Shown in pieces: positions 47,001 through 58,574 of a stretch of DNA of 64,000 nt. The notes under the pieces are model-generated. The model saw only the letters and a list, made by a program, of their open reading frames with translations, was not told the DNA's origin and did not search any database. Every line of letters begins with the position of its first letter. The stretch's first letter is position 1. The stretch comes from Rotaria sordida (lineage: Eukaryota; Rotifera; Eurotatoria; Philodinida; Philodinidae): assembly GCA_905250125.1 (NCBI GenBank), contig CAJNOL010000731.1, forward strand, positions 43,420-107,419, read 5' to 3'. A program made the position numbers and the translations under genes.

Positions 47001-48008
47001 ATTTCAACTCTTCTCTATGCTATGTTTCGAAATAAAATCGGTGATACTACCCATTTGACGTCATCCTCATCGGCTGATATGAATCACAATCATCTACACA
47101 GTATGCCTACGAGTACAGAAATGATATTGCATCAACAACATGCAATGTCTGCGATGATACCTAGTGAAATTGGTGTCGTTCATGATCCATTCACTTCTGT
47201 ATCAAAGACTCCGAAAACGATGGATTTCAACATTGCCATTCTTGAGATCGTGAATTTATGTTTATTGATTTCTTCATTATTTGCTACGATATGGGCATTA
47301 ATCAAAATTCGCAAGCTGCAGTATCGCCGAACGACGACACGTGAGTAAAAGAAAAAAAAAAGCAAAAAAATACCTTCCAATATGTTTCTTTGTCAAATAG
47401 GTTTCGACGATGTTCTCATTATTGTCGCATTGACAGGCATCTATTTATATTCGATCTTCAGCGCTTTCGCTATTATTAGTAATCTGAGTTCATCAACATG
47501 GATCGCCTATGTTAGAGTAGCAATCATTATTTTAGGTATGATACGTGTTAAATTAAAGGATTAAGATTAGTTATTGACAAATCTATGAAATACTTTACCA
47601 AGTTCTGAGTCAAGCTACTTTTTTTTAACTAGACCGATGTAGATCCTTCTGATTTTATCTCTTGTAGAATTCGTCGAAGGTACCGTTCATGCATTGTTTA
47701 TTCTTCTTGCATTGCGCAAACGTTTGAAACGAAGTCCTAAACATAAATATCCAGCACGTGAAATGATTACTCTACTGATTATGCTTGATCTGAGTCTTTG
47801 GTTTGAAAAAACAACAACAACAACTAAACATGAAGCAAATCCATTTCAATTAGCCTTCTATCATGTCGTCCCATGGTCGATTATCGCCGCCATTGCTACA
47901 CCACTTCAAATCTTCTTTCGTTTTCATGCATCTGTCTGTTTATCACATGTTTGGGCAAATATGTACAACTTGCCACAATATCCATCAGCATCTGTTCGTG
48001 AACTCTGA
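41084..48008 (+). CDS. Otopetrin-family proton channel (eleven exons, 746 aa)
   Basis: Exons: 41084-41142, 42907-42962, 45018-45103, 45168-45744, 45803-45954, 46015-46088, 46468-46571, 46628-46797, 46854-47340, 47401-47535, 47668-48008; all borders are GT/AG and phases match throughout. Otopetrins are twelve-pass proton channels of the plasma membrane. Conserved family segments appear in order: VIFIGGVSFSI (TM1), GGLYTRVGIGI, LLFTFIQFFFIFKHSN, ARLAVMHIVVANLCVWFR, LLYPCTIEFSL, FFLIWENIG, HASIKGLFVGM, YLYSIFSAFA, PAREMITLLIMLDLSLW, WSIIAAIATPLQIFFRFHAS and CLSHVW near the end. A hydrophilic His/Asp-rich insert of about 150 residues (exon 4) separates TM2 and TM3, and a second lies in exon 9. 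Introns 1 and 2 are 1764 and 2055 bp. The start exon is short and less certain. Confidence 0.88.
41488..42108. mobile_element. Foldback element inside otopetrin intron 1
   Basis: Arms of about 270 bases around a centre near 41800. Shared blocks in inverse orientation include AAATCATC, TTTGAGCT, TTGGTATGAC, CTGAAAATTTCAG-like sequence and GAAAAGAATGTTTTTTTT. It explains about a third of the enlarged intron. Confidence 0.65.
42963..45017 (+). other. Long intron 2 of the otopetrin gene
   Basis: 2055 bp. Open frames at 44420-44605 and 44762-44959 (+) were considered as extra exons and rejected for lack of family motifs. No complete mobile element was recognised. Confidence 0.5.
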
Positions 48009-48190
48009 TATTTTGTTTTTGTATGCCATTGTGTTGTATCTTCTTTGCATGATATATATAAAGGCATGGGTGACATTAGATGTAGAATGAACTTTGTTAT
48101 TATTTTTTAGAGCACTGACACCATCAGTCATTCAGACACGATTTCTTTTATCATTTTCCACGACTTGTTTCTTGAAGATAAGCTAACTGA

Positions 48191-48818
48191 CAAGGGAATA
48201 TTTCCAGGTATCAAAGCGCTTTTCAGCCGAAGTTTCGTGCATCTTGTAGGCCATAGTGAGCTGTGTCTATTGTAAAAAAAAGTTCGAGTTTCTGACTTGT
48301 TTCTGAGGAAATATCGAGCTGCTAGTGAATTTCTGTCTATAGTACGCCTATATTGGCAGCAAAGCTATACTTTTGAATTTTGACCTGAAACTTTACCTGC
48401 ATAAAGGTCTCGGCTAGATTAGTTTGCATGAAAAATTTCAGAAGTTTTGAATAAAGTCTCTCTAAGATATGAAACTATCCAAGTATAGTCTTTTTTTCAT
48501 ATATAATATATACAGTATGCTTTTTTTTTAAAGTTTCGTATTTTAGAGAGATTTTATTCAAAACTTCCGAAATTTTTATGCAAACTAATCTAGCTGAGAC
48601 CTTTATGCAGGCAAAGTTTCAGGTCAAAATTCAAAAGTATAGCTTTGCTGCCAATGTAGGCGTACTATAGACAGAAATTCACTAGCAGCTCGATATCTTC
48701 TCAGACACAAGTCGGAAATTCGAACTTTTTTTTACAATAGACACAGCTCACTATGGGCTACAAGATGCGCGAAACCCCAGCTGAAAAACGCTCTAGTACC
48801 TGGGAGTGTTCCTTTGTA
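48191..48818. mobile_element. Foldback element 3' of the otopetrin gene (about 630 bp)
   Basis: Arms of about 290 bases are nearly identical inverted copies: CCAGGTATCAAAGCGCTTTT on the left faces AAAAACGCTCTAGTACCTGG on the right, and TATACTTTTGAATTTTGACC faces its complement. The centre is AT-rich (about 48485-48525). It begins 183 bases after the otopetrin stop, so the transcript may include it. Confidence 0.8.
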
Positions 48819-49069
48819 AGTTGAAATTTCTTCGGACAATGACTATAGTTGAATATTTCAATACGAACGATTGTTGAAAAACTTTGAATGCTATTTGGGA
48901 AGGATAAATCAATCAATCAATCATATTTCGTTTTTTTTATCAACAAATACTGAATATATTTAATTGCAACAAGTTCAATACATTTTAGAAGATACTGAAA
49001 ATTGTCTTGAATATCTATAGTGAGTGTCAAGGAATTTTCTTTATTAGAATGAAAAGTTCGTGTATAATT

Positions 49070-51227
49070 TTATTGTCTATTATACGGAACATAGTGTTTA
49101 CAAGTAGAATTATGCCGATGATTTCCATTGCGTCTTATAGGTTGGAAATCTGCTAAACATGACCAACAAAATTCATGACGACATTTAATACAAGTCATAT
49201 GATCACATCCATCATTTTTTTCTATTTGATATGGACAATTTGGACATTTTTTAGAATTTTCAACAATCCATCTTCGACTAGATTCATAAATTGGATCCAT
49301 ACGCATATCAAATTCTTCACAACTTAATCCTTCATGCCATTTTATTTTGTGTGTAAAACATGTTTTTTGATGACAATTAAAACAAGTAACTATATTATTT
49401 AATGCACCACCTTCATTTAATTGTCCAACATTACATAAAATATTCGAACACCAAATAAATTCATCCATTTGTTCTAATTGTCGATGAAATATATATCGAT
49501 CATATCTTTCAACAAGTTTATTATCACCATTTGATAATAGAATATTTTTTACTATATCATAATCAAGTTTAACATTACAATTATATTCAGGACAATAGAT
49601 ATCATCAGTAAATGTTATTTGAAAAACTTGTTGAACATGACGAAAAAGACAAGAATTGCATAATGATCGATTTAAATGTTGACAATTTGTAGTCAGTAGA
49701 CCATCAAATTCATTTGAATCTTTATCTTCATAACATACTGCACATGTTTGTTGTTCCTTCTTTATGAGTATTGATGGCGATCTATTCAAAAATTCAATAT
49801 TATAAGTCAATATTTGAACAAAAACTTAGTAGCGTAACCAGAGAGCAGTCATCATCTTCTAGAAATGTTCAAGTTGTTTTTCCTGTCTAAAATTGTTGTC
49901 CCCTGATTATGCTATTATAAAAAAATCCTGAAATGATATTAGCTTTTATTTTTACATATTTTCACAATGCAATAGAATCCTTATAAGAAATTTCAGATTA
50001 AGTGTTGCAAACAAAGATTAGAACAAATTTTGCAAAAAAATATGATCAAGTTAATTTAGTACAATTTTGTTTAGGTTGTTAAATCATTATTCTTAATATC
50101 CTTTCTTAAGAAAGAAAAACTTACCGAGTATTTTCTGCAACTACATTTTTTGTTTTTATTTGTGAATGAGAGAATATGTCCGTCGTTTTTATTCCTGGTA
50201 AAAGATCAAATCCAATGCACATATAAAAAATTCCATATTGATCAAGTGCAGTTTTATTTTGTAATGTATCCCAACTGAGAAGACAAAAAATAATTATGCA
50301 GATCATTAAAATAAATCTATACGATGTGAGAAAAATATGAATATGTCTTATGGAAAATAAATTATCATCATCAGTGAGAATTATTGACTTGAATATATAA
50401 CCAATGAATAAATAAAGAATACATGATGATATAATCCATCGTATAGAAAGTATTAAATGATTTATTTTTAATAAAATATACTCTTCTTTATCTGTAAATG
50501 AATAAAAAGTTGACAAAATTGATTTCATGAAAAACATTGAATTAAATTTCCGTTTAATAAGTTCATTCAATTTAAATGAATCGATCCAAAAGGTTTCATT
50601 TAAAAAGAGATTATTTAATTGATAAATTAATATAGGTAAAATTATTTTTCGTCCAATACGAAATAGATTTTTAGTTAAATATCGAATAAGACTGATATTA
50701 ACCAAAATAAAAAGTAATAAATCAAATAGAATAATAATTTTTCTTTTCCATTTATAATCACATTTTCGACGTACAATATCAATATTAATTATTAAACGAA
50801 TTAAAGCAAAAATTAAAGAAAGAACAAAACGAATTGATGGATAATGCATTGTCTTTTTTATTTCTATGCCAATCTTACATGAATTTTCTTTATTAAAACA
50901 TTCTATTTTATATTGATAAATTAAAAATAAATTGATTATATCAATTAAAGGTAGAATAAATTCAAAGAATTTTAAAAATGTTATGTAAATATAAAATATT
51001 CCATCATCAGATATCATTATCAATGTTCCAAATAATAAAATAAAACATATTAATCCTATACAAATAATACCAATCAATCTTATTAATGTTAATGATGATT
51101 GAATATGTTCTAATAATGTTATTTTTGGATAGAAATTCAAAATAGAATTGAATATTAATTCGAGTATAATATTACTAAGTAGACTTAATATTAAAAGAAT
51201 AATTATTTTTAAACGTGTTGTTACCAT
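49070..51227 (-). CDS. Multi-pass membrane RBR-type E3 ubiquitin ligase (two exons, 604 aa)
   Basis: Exon 1 (51227-50125) encodes about 367 residues with some seven hydrophobic segments. Exon 2 (49781-49070) encodes the RBR module. The donor CG|GTAAGT and acceptor TTTGAATAG|A are in matching phase, joining both into one protein. The RING1 part has CAVCYED, CQHLNRSLCNSC and CPEYNCNVKL. The IBR has CSNILCN, CFNCHQKTC and HEGLSC. RING2 has CPNCPYQIEKNDGCDHMTC and CRHEFCWSC, with the presumed catalytic Cys in DGCDHM. RBR ligases pass ubiquitin through a thioester on that Cys. The membrane part on the N-terminal side should fix the ligase to an organelle or plasma membrane. Known membrane RBR ligases (RNF19, RNF144) carry their membrane segments after the RBR, so this order is unusual. 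The intron is 343 bp. Confidence 0.85.
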
Positions 51228-51229
51228 TT

Positions 51230-53810
51230 TATGCAGATAAGAATTAATAATTGGTCGAATTCTAAAACATATTAATCTTTATGCTACAATCTAACTTGAG
51301 ATGATCACTTGTTTATTGTTGTTTGATTTATATTTTAATGAAATCACTGAAATTTTTTAAATGACAAATTTGTTTTCTTTGTCTGGAAAAAAACCAAAGC
51401 ATAATAATGAATCATTGTTAAAGAATGGTAAAAAAACAACAGAAAGACATGATACCATATAAAACTTACAAAATACTAATTTCGATTTATATGAAAATTT
51501 TTTTGACGAATAATAACAATCTATATTAATTATTTTGCTATCGTTTTACAAAACTTATTTTAATTGTCATTACGCATTCTTTTCTCTTCCAGCTTACACT
51601 TTTTTTTTGTTGTCTCAATTTTTGCCCATTCTTTTGTCAAGTCAACGCATGCATACACTCACATGAATATCACAACTAAAAAGAAATTCGACACGTGTAC
51701 ATACCTTTCTATTAAAAAGTTTTCTTTTTTTTCGTCTGATACAAACTTGCGTAAAAATATTTTATACATAAAAACATTTATGAATTGCGTAAGAAAATAG
51801 ACTTTAAAATACATCTTGATACATCTCGTCTCATATACATTTATGTATTATGTGAACTTAATGAGCAAACTTTTTAAAAAATAATTGTTATCAATAATCA
51901 ATAGTTTGTTTGAACTTTATAAAAAAAAAGTATTGAATAACATGAGATAAATTTGATTCTTTTTGTAATATATTTGAATGTTTAAATAGTACAATACTCG
52001 TCAATTTATGGACCTATCAATTGGTATACTTATTCAAACAGTGAATTTAATAATTGTTCCATTGAAAATAAACGACAAGTAATCCAAACAAACTTTGACA
52101 AGTATATCAGTCGAAAATTTGAAATAAGTAATTTTGTTTGTTCTGTTCTAATTTTGAGCTCCTCTTCATGACCATCGGATTTCGAGTAGTTAGGGAGAGA
52201 ATATCTATCAAAGTTCTGATCACTCAAGAAAACTAAATATATCGTTAAGAATTCTTGCGAATATTTCGATTAAAGCATATCCATCTGGATAATAGTTTCC
52301 ACTGCTTGATTTTATCTTGATTAAGTGGAATTTCTTTGAAATTTTTATAAATTTTTGAGCAATATGTATCATCTATCAATAAAAATCAAGGTTGAAATTC
52401 ATCGGTGATCGTGACAAAGACATAGCCATATTGAGTTTTGCATTTTAAACACTTCAAAAAATTTCAAAATACTGATTTCATATTTTATTATATAAAACAG
52501 TTAATTATTACACATCATATTTATTGAACAAGCTCTAAGCATAATGTATTCAATAATAACAAACTCATCTATTTGTTAGAAATGTGAAAAAAATGTCTTT
52601 TTTGTCTTGATAAAAAATTTCTATTTTCAATCTTCAAAAATTAGAAGAAATAGTTTAATAAATGACGAACACAATTGTCTAACTATTACTGTTATATGTG
52701 CTGAAAAGATGACTTTCAAATAAAAGTGAAAGTTTATATTTTTCTTCCGAATACTTGACAAAGATTAATTGTAAGTACTCATATTGAAATCTCTTCATTC
52801 GCATTTACAATTGAAAAACATTCATTCCTGTGGTCTAAACTTGCCCATCACAACAACTTAATGTCAAGTCCTCGATCTATTGAAAAGTGACAATCGAAGA
52901 TCATTGGAAACTCAGATCGATGCATCGAAATACTCATCAAAATGACAGCTTCGGAGAGATCAAATTCAATCCTAAGATCATATTATATGCTAATCATAAA
53001 CATTTCATCTATATCTGTTGATTTTTCTATGAACAAAGAAATCTCTATGTCGATCTTTACGATCAACTGTAGTTTAACACATGTTAATGAAATAAATTTC
53101 TCTTATTTTGATATAATAATCTCCAACATTCATCTGAGAAAAACATGTCACAATTGAAGCTGTGCATGATCAAATTTATTTCCACTATAACTTGTAGTTT
53201 GGAGAAAAATATTTCAGAATTTTTATTCGAATAAATTATAAAAATATTCATTTTTTGATTTATTCGAGGATTTTTATTAGTATGATTTATAAGACACAGA
53301 ATGTGTAAGGACAGGAAGAATTTTGTGCGCTGCTTTTTACAATGAAGATCGTTAAATTTCATACCCTAATTACTTGTTACTTTTTAGTCGATATAGAGTA
53401 AATTGAACTTTTCGTAGGTTCATCACACAACCTCTCAACGAGCAAGGAACCTAGACTTTGTGAGAAGTTCAGGTAACTTAGTTCACCTGACTCTTCTGCA
53501 GAAGGCTCAGGTGGAAAAAAGGCTACGTAATCCTCGCGCCATGTTTTACATGACATGGCTTTGATGAAACTTTTACATTTTTAAAGTGGCTTAGTGAAGA
53601 GTATTCGACTCCATTTAACTCTTCGTCTTCAATTCTTAGTCGAATGTCTTTTGGTTTATTTGTGATAATTGTGAAGAAAAAATTGCATTCAAGTTTAGTT
53701 GGAATAAACGCAATGGGCACCGAGATCATGGTAAAATAACGTTTTTTAAATTCCTAATAAATTGAATAAATGAAATGAAAAGTAATTGGTCTAATGGATT
53801 TATTTAGTTT
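51230..53810. other. Intergenic spacer, nothing recognised
   Basis: 2.6 kb of AT-rich sequence. Several short open frames (51564-51800, 52030-52227, 52942-53157, 53084-53362, 53523-53729) have no motifs or splice context. Confidence 0.45.
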
Positions 53811-53816
53811 TGACCA

Positions 53817-54346
53817 GACATAGAACGATGGCCTGATGCAGGAGAATTTCACAAACCTATATCTTCCTATCATTTTGATCGATTACTTCTATTTGCTGCT
53901 GCTATTTATCAATACTATGTTTGAATAGATGATCGAATATTTCTCCAAACGATTTTATCATGAGCTGAATTAGATTGTCATAATATAGTTGAATCGGAAA
54001 ATTTTCTTGAAAATCAAAAGAAACGAGAATTGTATCAATTGTTAGCTGATAAATTTGTCTTTCTCTTTGCTGAAACTTTTTCGAATGAAACTATAGAAAG
54101 ATATGTTGGCTGGATAGATAAAAATGGTACTCAACATGATAGTGATTATGTCCTTATCAATTTTGAAATATCCGTTCGTAATATGGGTAATCGTATCAAA
54201 GTTGATCATACCTTTGGTTTGTTGTCGCCAGCAGCTAATTCTATTTTCATTGATTCAGGTAATGAACGCATTTACGTTCATCATCATAAGATTGTAGTTT
54301 CAACACCCACAAAAGAAGATTTTGCACAATCGGATTTAGATGGATA
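53817..54346 (+). pseudogene. Unidentified coding relic with two in-frame TGA codons
   Basis: One frame from 53817 to the TAA at 54344-54346 reads as normal protein (DIERWPDAGEFHKPISSYHF, then QLLADKFVFLFAETFSNET, then VRNMGNRIKVDHTFGLL) but is broken by TGA after IYQYYV and again after QTILS. Both TGA codons stand where an Arg codon (CGA) would fit, so two C-to-T changes could explain them. No start codon or upstream exon was found. The family was not recognised. The protein-like quality of a stretch of about 175 codons argues for recent loss or, less likely, for stop-codon readthrough. Confidence 0.5.
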
Positions 54347-54349
54347 ATC

Positions 54350-54910
54350 AGATCTAGCTGAAGGACAAAGGTCTTACGGTGATCTTGTCGCAAGTGATAG
54401 AACAAGGAAGTTGTTAATATACTATGATATTACAACTATGCAAAGAATTTTCAAAATAAATTTCATAAGTGATAATATTTTCATTAAAGCTATGGAGTCT
54501 TTTCATTGTATACAGCTACCTTCGATTTTGATGATTAATAGAGTTTGTACGATCGGTAGCTGTAATAATTTCATCCAATGTTATTAAATAATTCACTCTG
54601 GGATTCCAGTTTGATAAAATGCTAAGCTAGACAATATACAAGATTATTCTTATGTACCTATATGATATTTCATATAGAAAATAATTTCGTATAAAACAAA
54701 TCATAATACTTGCAAATAAAAATTCATTTTACTATTGATAATTAACAATGGTCGTGTTATTTTTAAGACATTGAGACTTATCCAATGACTATCATTAATA
54801 TTTGTGATTTAAAAAGAACTTATGAATTTAAAATAAAAAGAAAATAAAAACAAATAACGCGATGAAATTTTACTTTTGCATTCCAATAAGATCTTGATTT
54901 CAATTAGAGT
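54350..54910. other. Intergenic spacer, nothing recognised
   Basis: In the first part the protein-like reading continues for about 20 codons after the TAA (SDLAEGQRSYGDLVAS), suggesting that the relic extended further. Confidence 0.4.
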
Positions 54911-54911
54911 T

Positions 54912-55000
54912 AGGACAAGTACAGCAAATAAAACTATTTTACTTGTACTTATATATGAAAAAAAAGTCATTACTTGGTATTTTTACTTGGTGTATAAATA
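54912..55000. repeat. Palindromic-word cluster, family 4 (core AAGTACTTGTACTT), small copy
   Basis: GGACAAGTACAGC, TTTACTTGTACTTATA, CATTACTTGG and TTTTACTTGG within 90 bases. Confidence 0.4.
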
Positions 55001-55009
55001 TACCTTATG

Positions 55010-55730
55010 TCGTCTGTAATGTTGGCTACCTGTGATAAAGTTTTCAAGACCACTGTAATATCATCTGATCAAAAACTAAATGAAAATAAGAATATATAAA
55101 TGCAATTTGTTTTCTTTCATATATTGATGAAATCACTGTGGGACACTTGTAAAAAGCGTCTATTTTTATTGTTTGAGTTTCTTCAAAATGCGGAATGATA
55201 TCCGTAAATGATGATGCTCATCCGAGTCACTATCATAGATAAATAAAATTCTCGATGATATTCAGATCGCTGCTCTGCAAGCACCGACCGATCATTGTTT
55301 TGCTACATTTTCAAAACATCAATATGATTTTTTAAATATTGACTAGAAGGGTTTGAATATAGAATGTTGATCAAAGATTTCTTGAATATATGTTAGACCT
55401 TTCTGAAAATAGACTTAAAACCATTAGATCTTCCTAAGAATATTGTACTTCAAATATATACAGTTCTATCAGATCTATTTTTATATGTGACTAATACTTT
55501 AAAAAAATTATTACGTTGAGGATGAAAATCAATTTTGAGAAGATTAGAATAAAAATCAGATTATAAGATTAAGCTTAAAATTATCCCAAAAGAGACACAT
55601 CAGTTTGTCGTAGGACCATTGTGAAGAGTTAAAACTTACTTATCATTCTAACACCATGAATAATTATGAAAATTTCAAAGAAACAGAAAAATAATTCAAA
55701 CAAGAATAAAGACAATATTTCGTATTCCAA
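55010..55730. other. Intergenic spacer, nothing recognised
   Basis: It lies between the two family 4 clusters; no gene supported. Confidence 0.45.
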
Positions 55731-55732
55731 AT

Positions 55733-55882
55733 AAAAGTACGAAGTTCAAGTTTTTGTACTAAAGTGTAAGTATTAGTACCAAATACTTTTCTCGAAGTAC
55801 AATCATAAGTATGAAACACACTTGATGAATACTTGTACTTTTATTTTTACTTGAAAAAGTGCAAGTACAAATACTTTCATCC
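55733..55882. repeat. Palindromic-word cluster, family 4 (core AAGTACTTGTACTT)
   Basis: About ten variants of AAGTAC/GTACTT in 150 bases, including AATACTTGTACTTTT and GTGCAAGTACAAATACTTT. It has the same layout as families 1-3, with the lowest GC content. Confidence 0.55.
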
Positions 55883-56035
55883 GAGCTTTCATTTCAATTT
55901 GGAAAAAAATCAATAATATAAATGCACGTTAACTGACAAGCATAACTAAACCATAACAATTGTACTATGTACAATGGACACATTACTAAAATTTCATAGT
56001 CAAATATGCTCCGAATCAATACAAAACAATCGAAG

Positions 56036-56102
56036 GTGTAGGTGTGGGTGATGGAATCAATTTCATAGTCACATCCATACCCACACCTACACTCACTCTG
56101 GG
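56036..56102. repeat. TGTGGG-like hairpin
   Basis: AGGTGTAGGTGTGGGTGATGG pairs with CCATACCCACACCTACACTC across about 22 bases. This is the clearest inverted repeat of this group. Confidence 0.65.
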
Positions 56103-56109
56103 AATCGCC

Positions 56110-56705
56110 CTTAAAAAGACTTAAAAAACAATCAACACAGATTCATTGATGTCGTCGTCAAGCTTTGATCAGATTTTACAAAATATCACTGTTTTTCAAA
56201 AGATAACCTTTTTTTGATGAAAAAGACGAATTTAAATGATATTTGCTTCAGGACAAATCACTCAATTTCAAGTGAATTAGGTGTTGAGTAGAAAAATTTA
56301 AACTTAATATTAATTATTAAATGATTCGTTAACACTGAATATGAAGAAATGAAGTGGTGGTGGGTGCTATTTGTATTTTTTATTAATATTAAGTGTTTAG
56401 TAAAACTACTTAATACTTGATTGAATTACATCGTGCTAAAAAAAGTGATCCACTTCCAATTGCAAAAATAAACACAATAGAGCAGATTTCCTTGATCGAA
56501 AATTCAATTGAGATTCTTGATGATACTATCAGATTTACAAGATTATCAATTCAAACATCAAGCATCTCTGGATACCCTGCCAAAGTTTAGAATCTTCCAA
56601 CTAGATGAGGAACATTTTCAGAGCATCTGAATATTTTTATTTCGAGGAAACGAAAAATTTATACATGGATGAGGTGAAAAAGTAAAGAACGCTAAGAAAT
56701 CGAAA
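56110..56705. other. Intergenic spacer, nothing recognised
   Basis: No gene or strong repeat supported. Confidence 0.45.
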
Positions 56706-56709
56706 ATCT

Positions 56710-57834
56710 TCTTCTTTATTCAATTGAGAACGAGAGAAGAAGATTATATATTCGTCTTCTTATTCATTTGTAAGATATCGGATAATTTTAATAAAACTTG
56801 TCAGTGTGGCTCCGTGTGGAGCCGAAGTGTGGAACTCACAAACACTCTTTCTTTATTAGGCAGATCTATGACAAGAAATAGATTGGATTAGTGTATAATC
56901 TAATTATAGTTAACTGAGAAAAGTAGTCTTGAATACAATTGATAGCAGAAAGTCCCTCAAAAACCTGGTATAAATTAACATTTACATAATTGAATTATGA
57001 CTTTTGTCCGATAACATAAAATGTTGATTTGATTATTAGGAGCAATTCGATAATGTGTGTAAAAAAAAAAGATCTTTTAAATTACTGATGCTAAATTTGT
57101 TAGTTAATCGGATAGTATATATCAAATAGTATCTTGTAGATTCGTATGTCTGATGTTAACGCTACAATAAATGTGAAATTTTCTAAATGTTGACATTGTA
57201 TTTGAATGAAATTACTAAAATGATAAGAATACGTTCGTTTTGTCTGCACTAATAATAGAAAAATGTTTTAATGCGAAACAGTATTTTTTTTTGTTATATT
57301 TGAAAGCAATAATTGAATACATGAAGTGCTAAACACTTGCCTTTAGATAATTGCTGTTAAATATGTGAGGAAGTATTTAGTATTTGTAAAAGTTTGTGCA
57401 CAGTTATATCAGCATATACATCGGAAATTTTCTAATGTAAGATCTTTCTATATTGGATAGTTTATAAGAGAATTATTTAATTTGTTCCTTCATACATATA
57501 TATATATATGTATGTTAATAATTTCAAATGTCGAAGTGATTAAAGATTACTGAATTCTATAACTATTCGTTAATTTATGACATGCGAGTGGTGTTTGAAG
57601 AAGCTCGAATCATGTGTTAAAAGTCATCAAGATTTGTATTGCTGCTTGAAATATCAAGATTACCATATGCTTTATATAAACATTACACGACTGTCAGATA
57701 TTGCAAGCATTAACATTTCAGCAATGTTCATTGATAAATAATGAAACAATTTATTTCAATTGAGAACGAGAAAAGAAGACAATACATTCGTCTTCTTATT
57801 CAAATGTAAGATATCGAATAATTTTAATAAAAGA
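56710..57834 (+). repeat. Pair of direct repeats of about 85 bp, 1.04 kb apart
   Basis: CAATTGAGAACGAGAGAAGA...GTCTTCTTATTCATTTGTAA...ATAATTTTAATAAAA at 56710-56796 recurs at 57748-57834 with about 90% identity. The interval has no coding capacity. It may be a degraded terminal-repeat retroelement or a dispersed repeat; no primer-binding site or protease/RT remnant was seen. Confidence 0.45.
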
Positions 57835-57839
57835 TAAAA

Positions 57840-58553
57840 AGTAGGTCAAAAAACTGACAACTCGAAGAAGGCAAAAGTTCAATTAGAGAAAGAGAGAAAA
57901 TAATGAGAGAGTATAGAAGAGACAAAACAGATAAGCAAGAAGGAGAAACAATCAGTACGACAGCAAAATAGGACCTAAAAAGCAGTTGTAATCAAAATTT
58001 ATTTTGTACAGCGTATCAACGTCATCATTGGCACGGATCATTTTCTTATTATATGATGGAAAATGATCTGCAAGCAATACGGATTATAAGAGTAAGATAA
58101 AATAATGATATGTAGCCGTGAGAGAAGCTCCAGTTTGGTGCGTATTTTTAACGTAATATTATTAATGAACAAAGAAGATGAATATAATAATACATCTTGA
58201 AAGTAGATGGTAGAAGAAACACATTCTACACCTCAAGTAGAACGCTAAGAAGAGAGATAATGATCTAGTAGTTAAATATGTGTTCAAAAAACGGAAATCG
58301 TATCATTTCTCAATAGGAAAAGTTGCTCCACATAACTTCTAGCTGAAATCGTTGCCAATATCTTCATAGTATTTCAGTAAATTTTCTTTTTGGAGACATA
58401 ATTCAATGGTAATCAATGATTTCTCATTGATTCTTGTTTCCGACAAGAACATTGAATATGATATCTTGAAGAGATGGACGACTGTCTTCTTTAAAATCGT
58501 GTCTAGTGATAATTTATATTGAAGAAAGATAATATATTTAGTTGTTTTTTTTT
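57840..58553. other. Upstream region of the GPCR gene
   Basis: It contains a small hairpin (GATCATTTTC near 58036 with GAAAATGATC near 58061). The last bases (GTTTTTTTTTAG) form an acceptor 19 bases before the GPCR start codon. Confidence 0.45.
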
Positions 58554-58574
58554 AGACAATCATCAAGGACTACG

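Noticed and set aside
46854-47348. Separate small membrane protein genes at 46935-47348, 47382-47564 and 47694-48008
   Set aside because: They are consecutive exons of the otopetrin gene with matching splice phases.
49070-49810. Stand-alone RBR ligase starting at 49810
   Set aside because: That frame has no ATG at its start and reads through an acceptor; splicing to the membrane exon is in phase.
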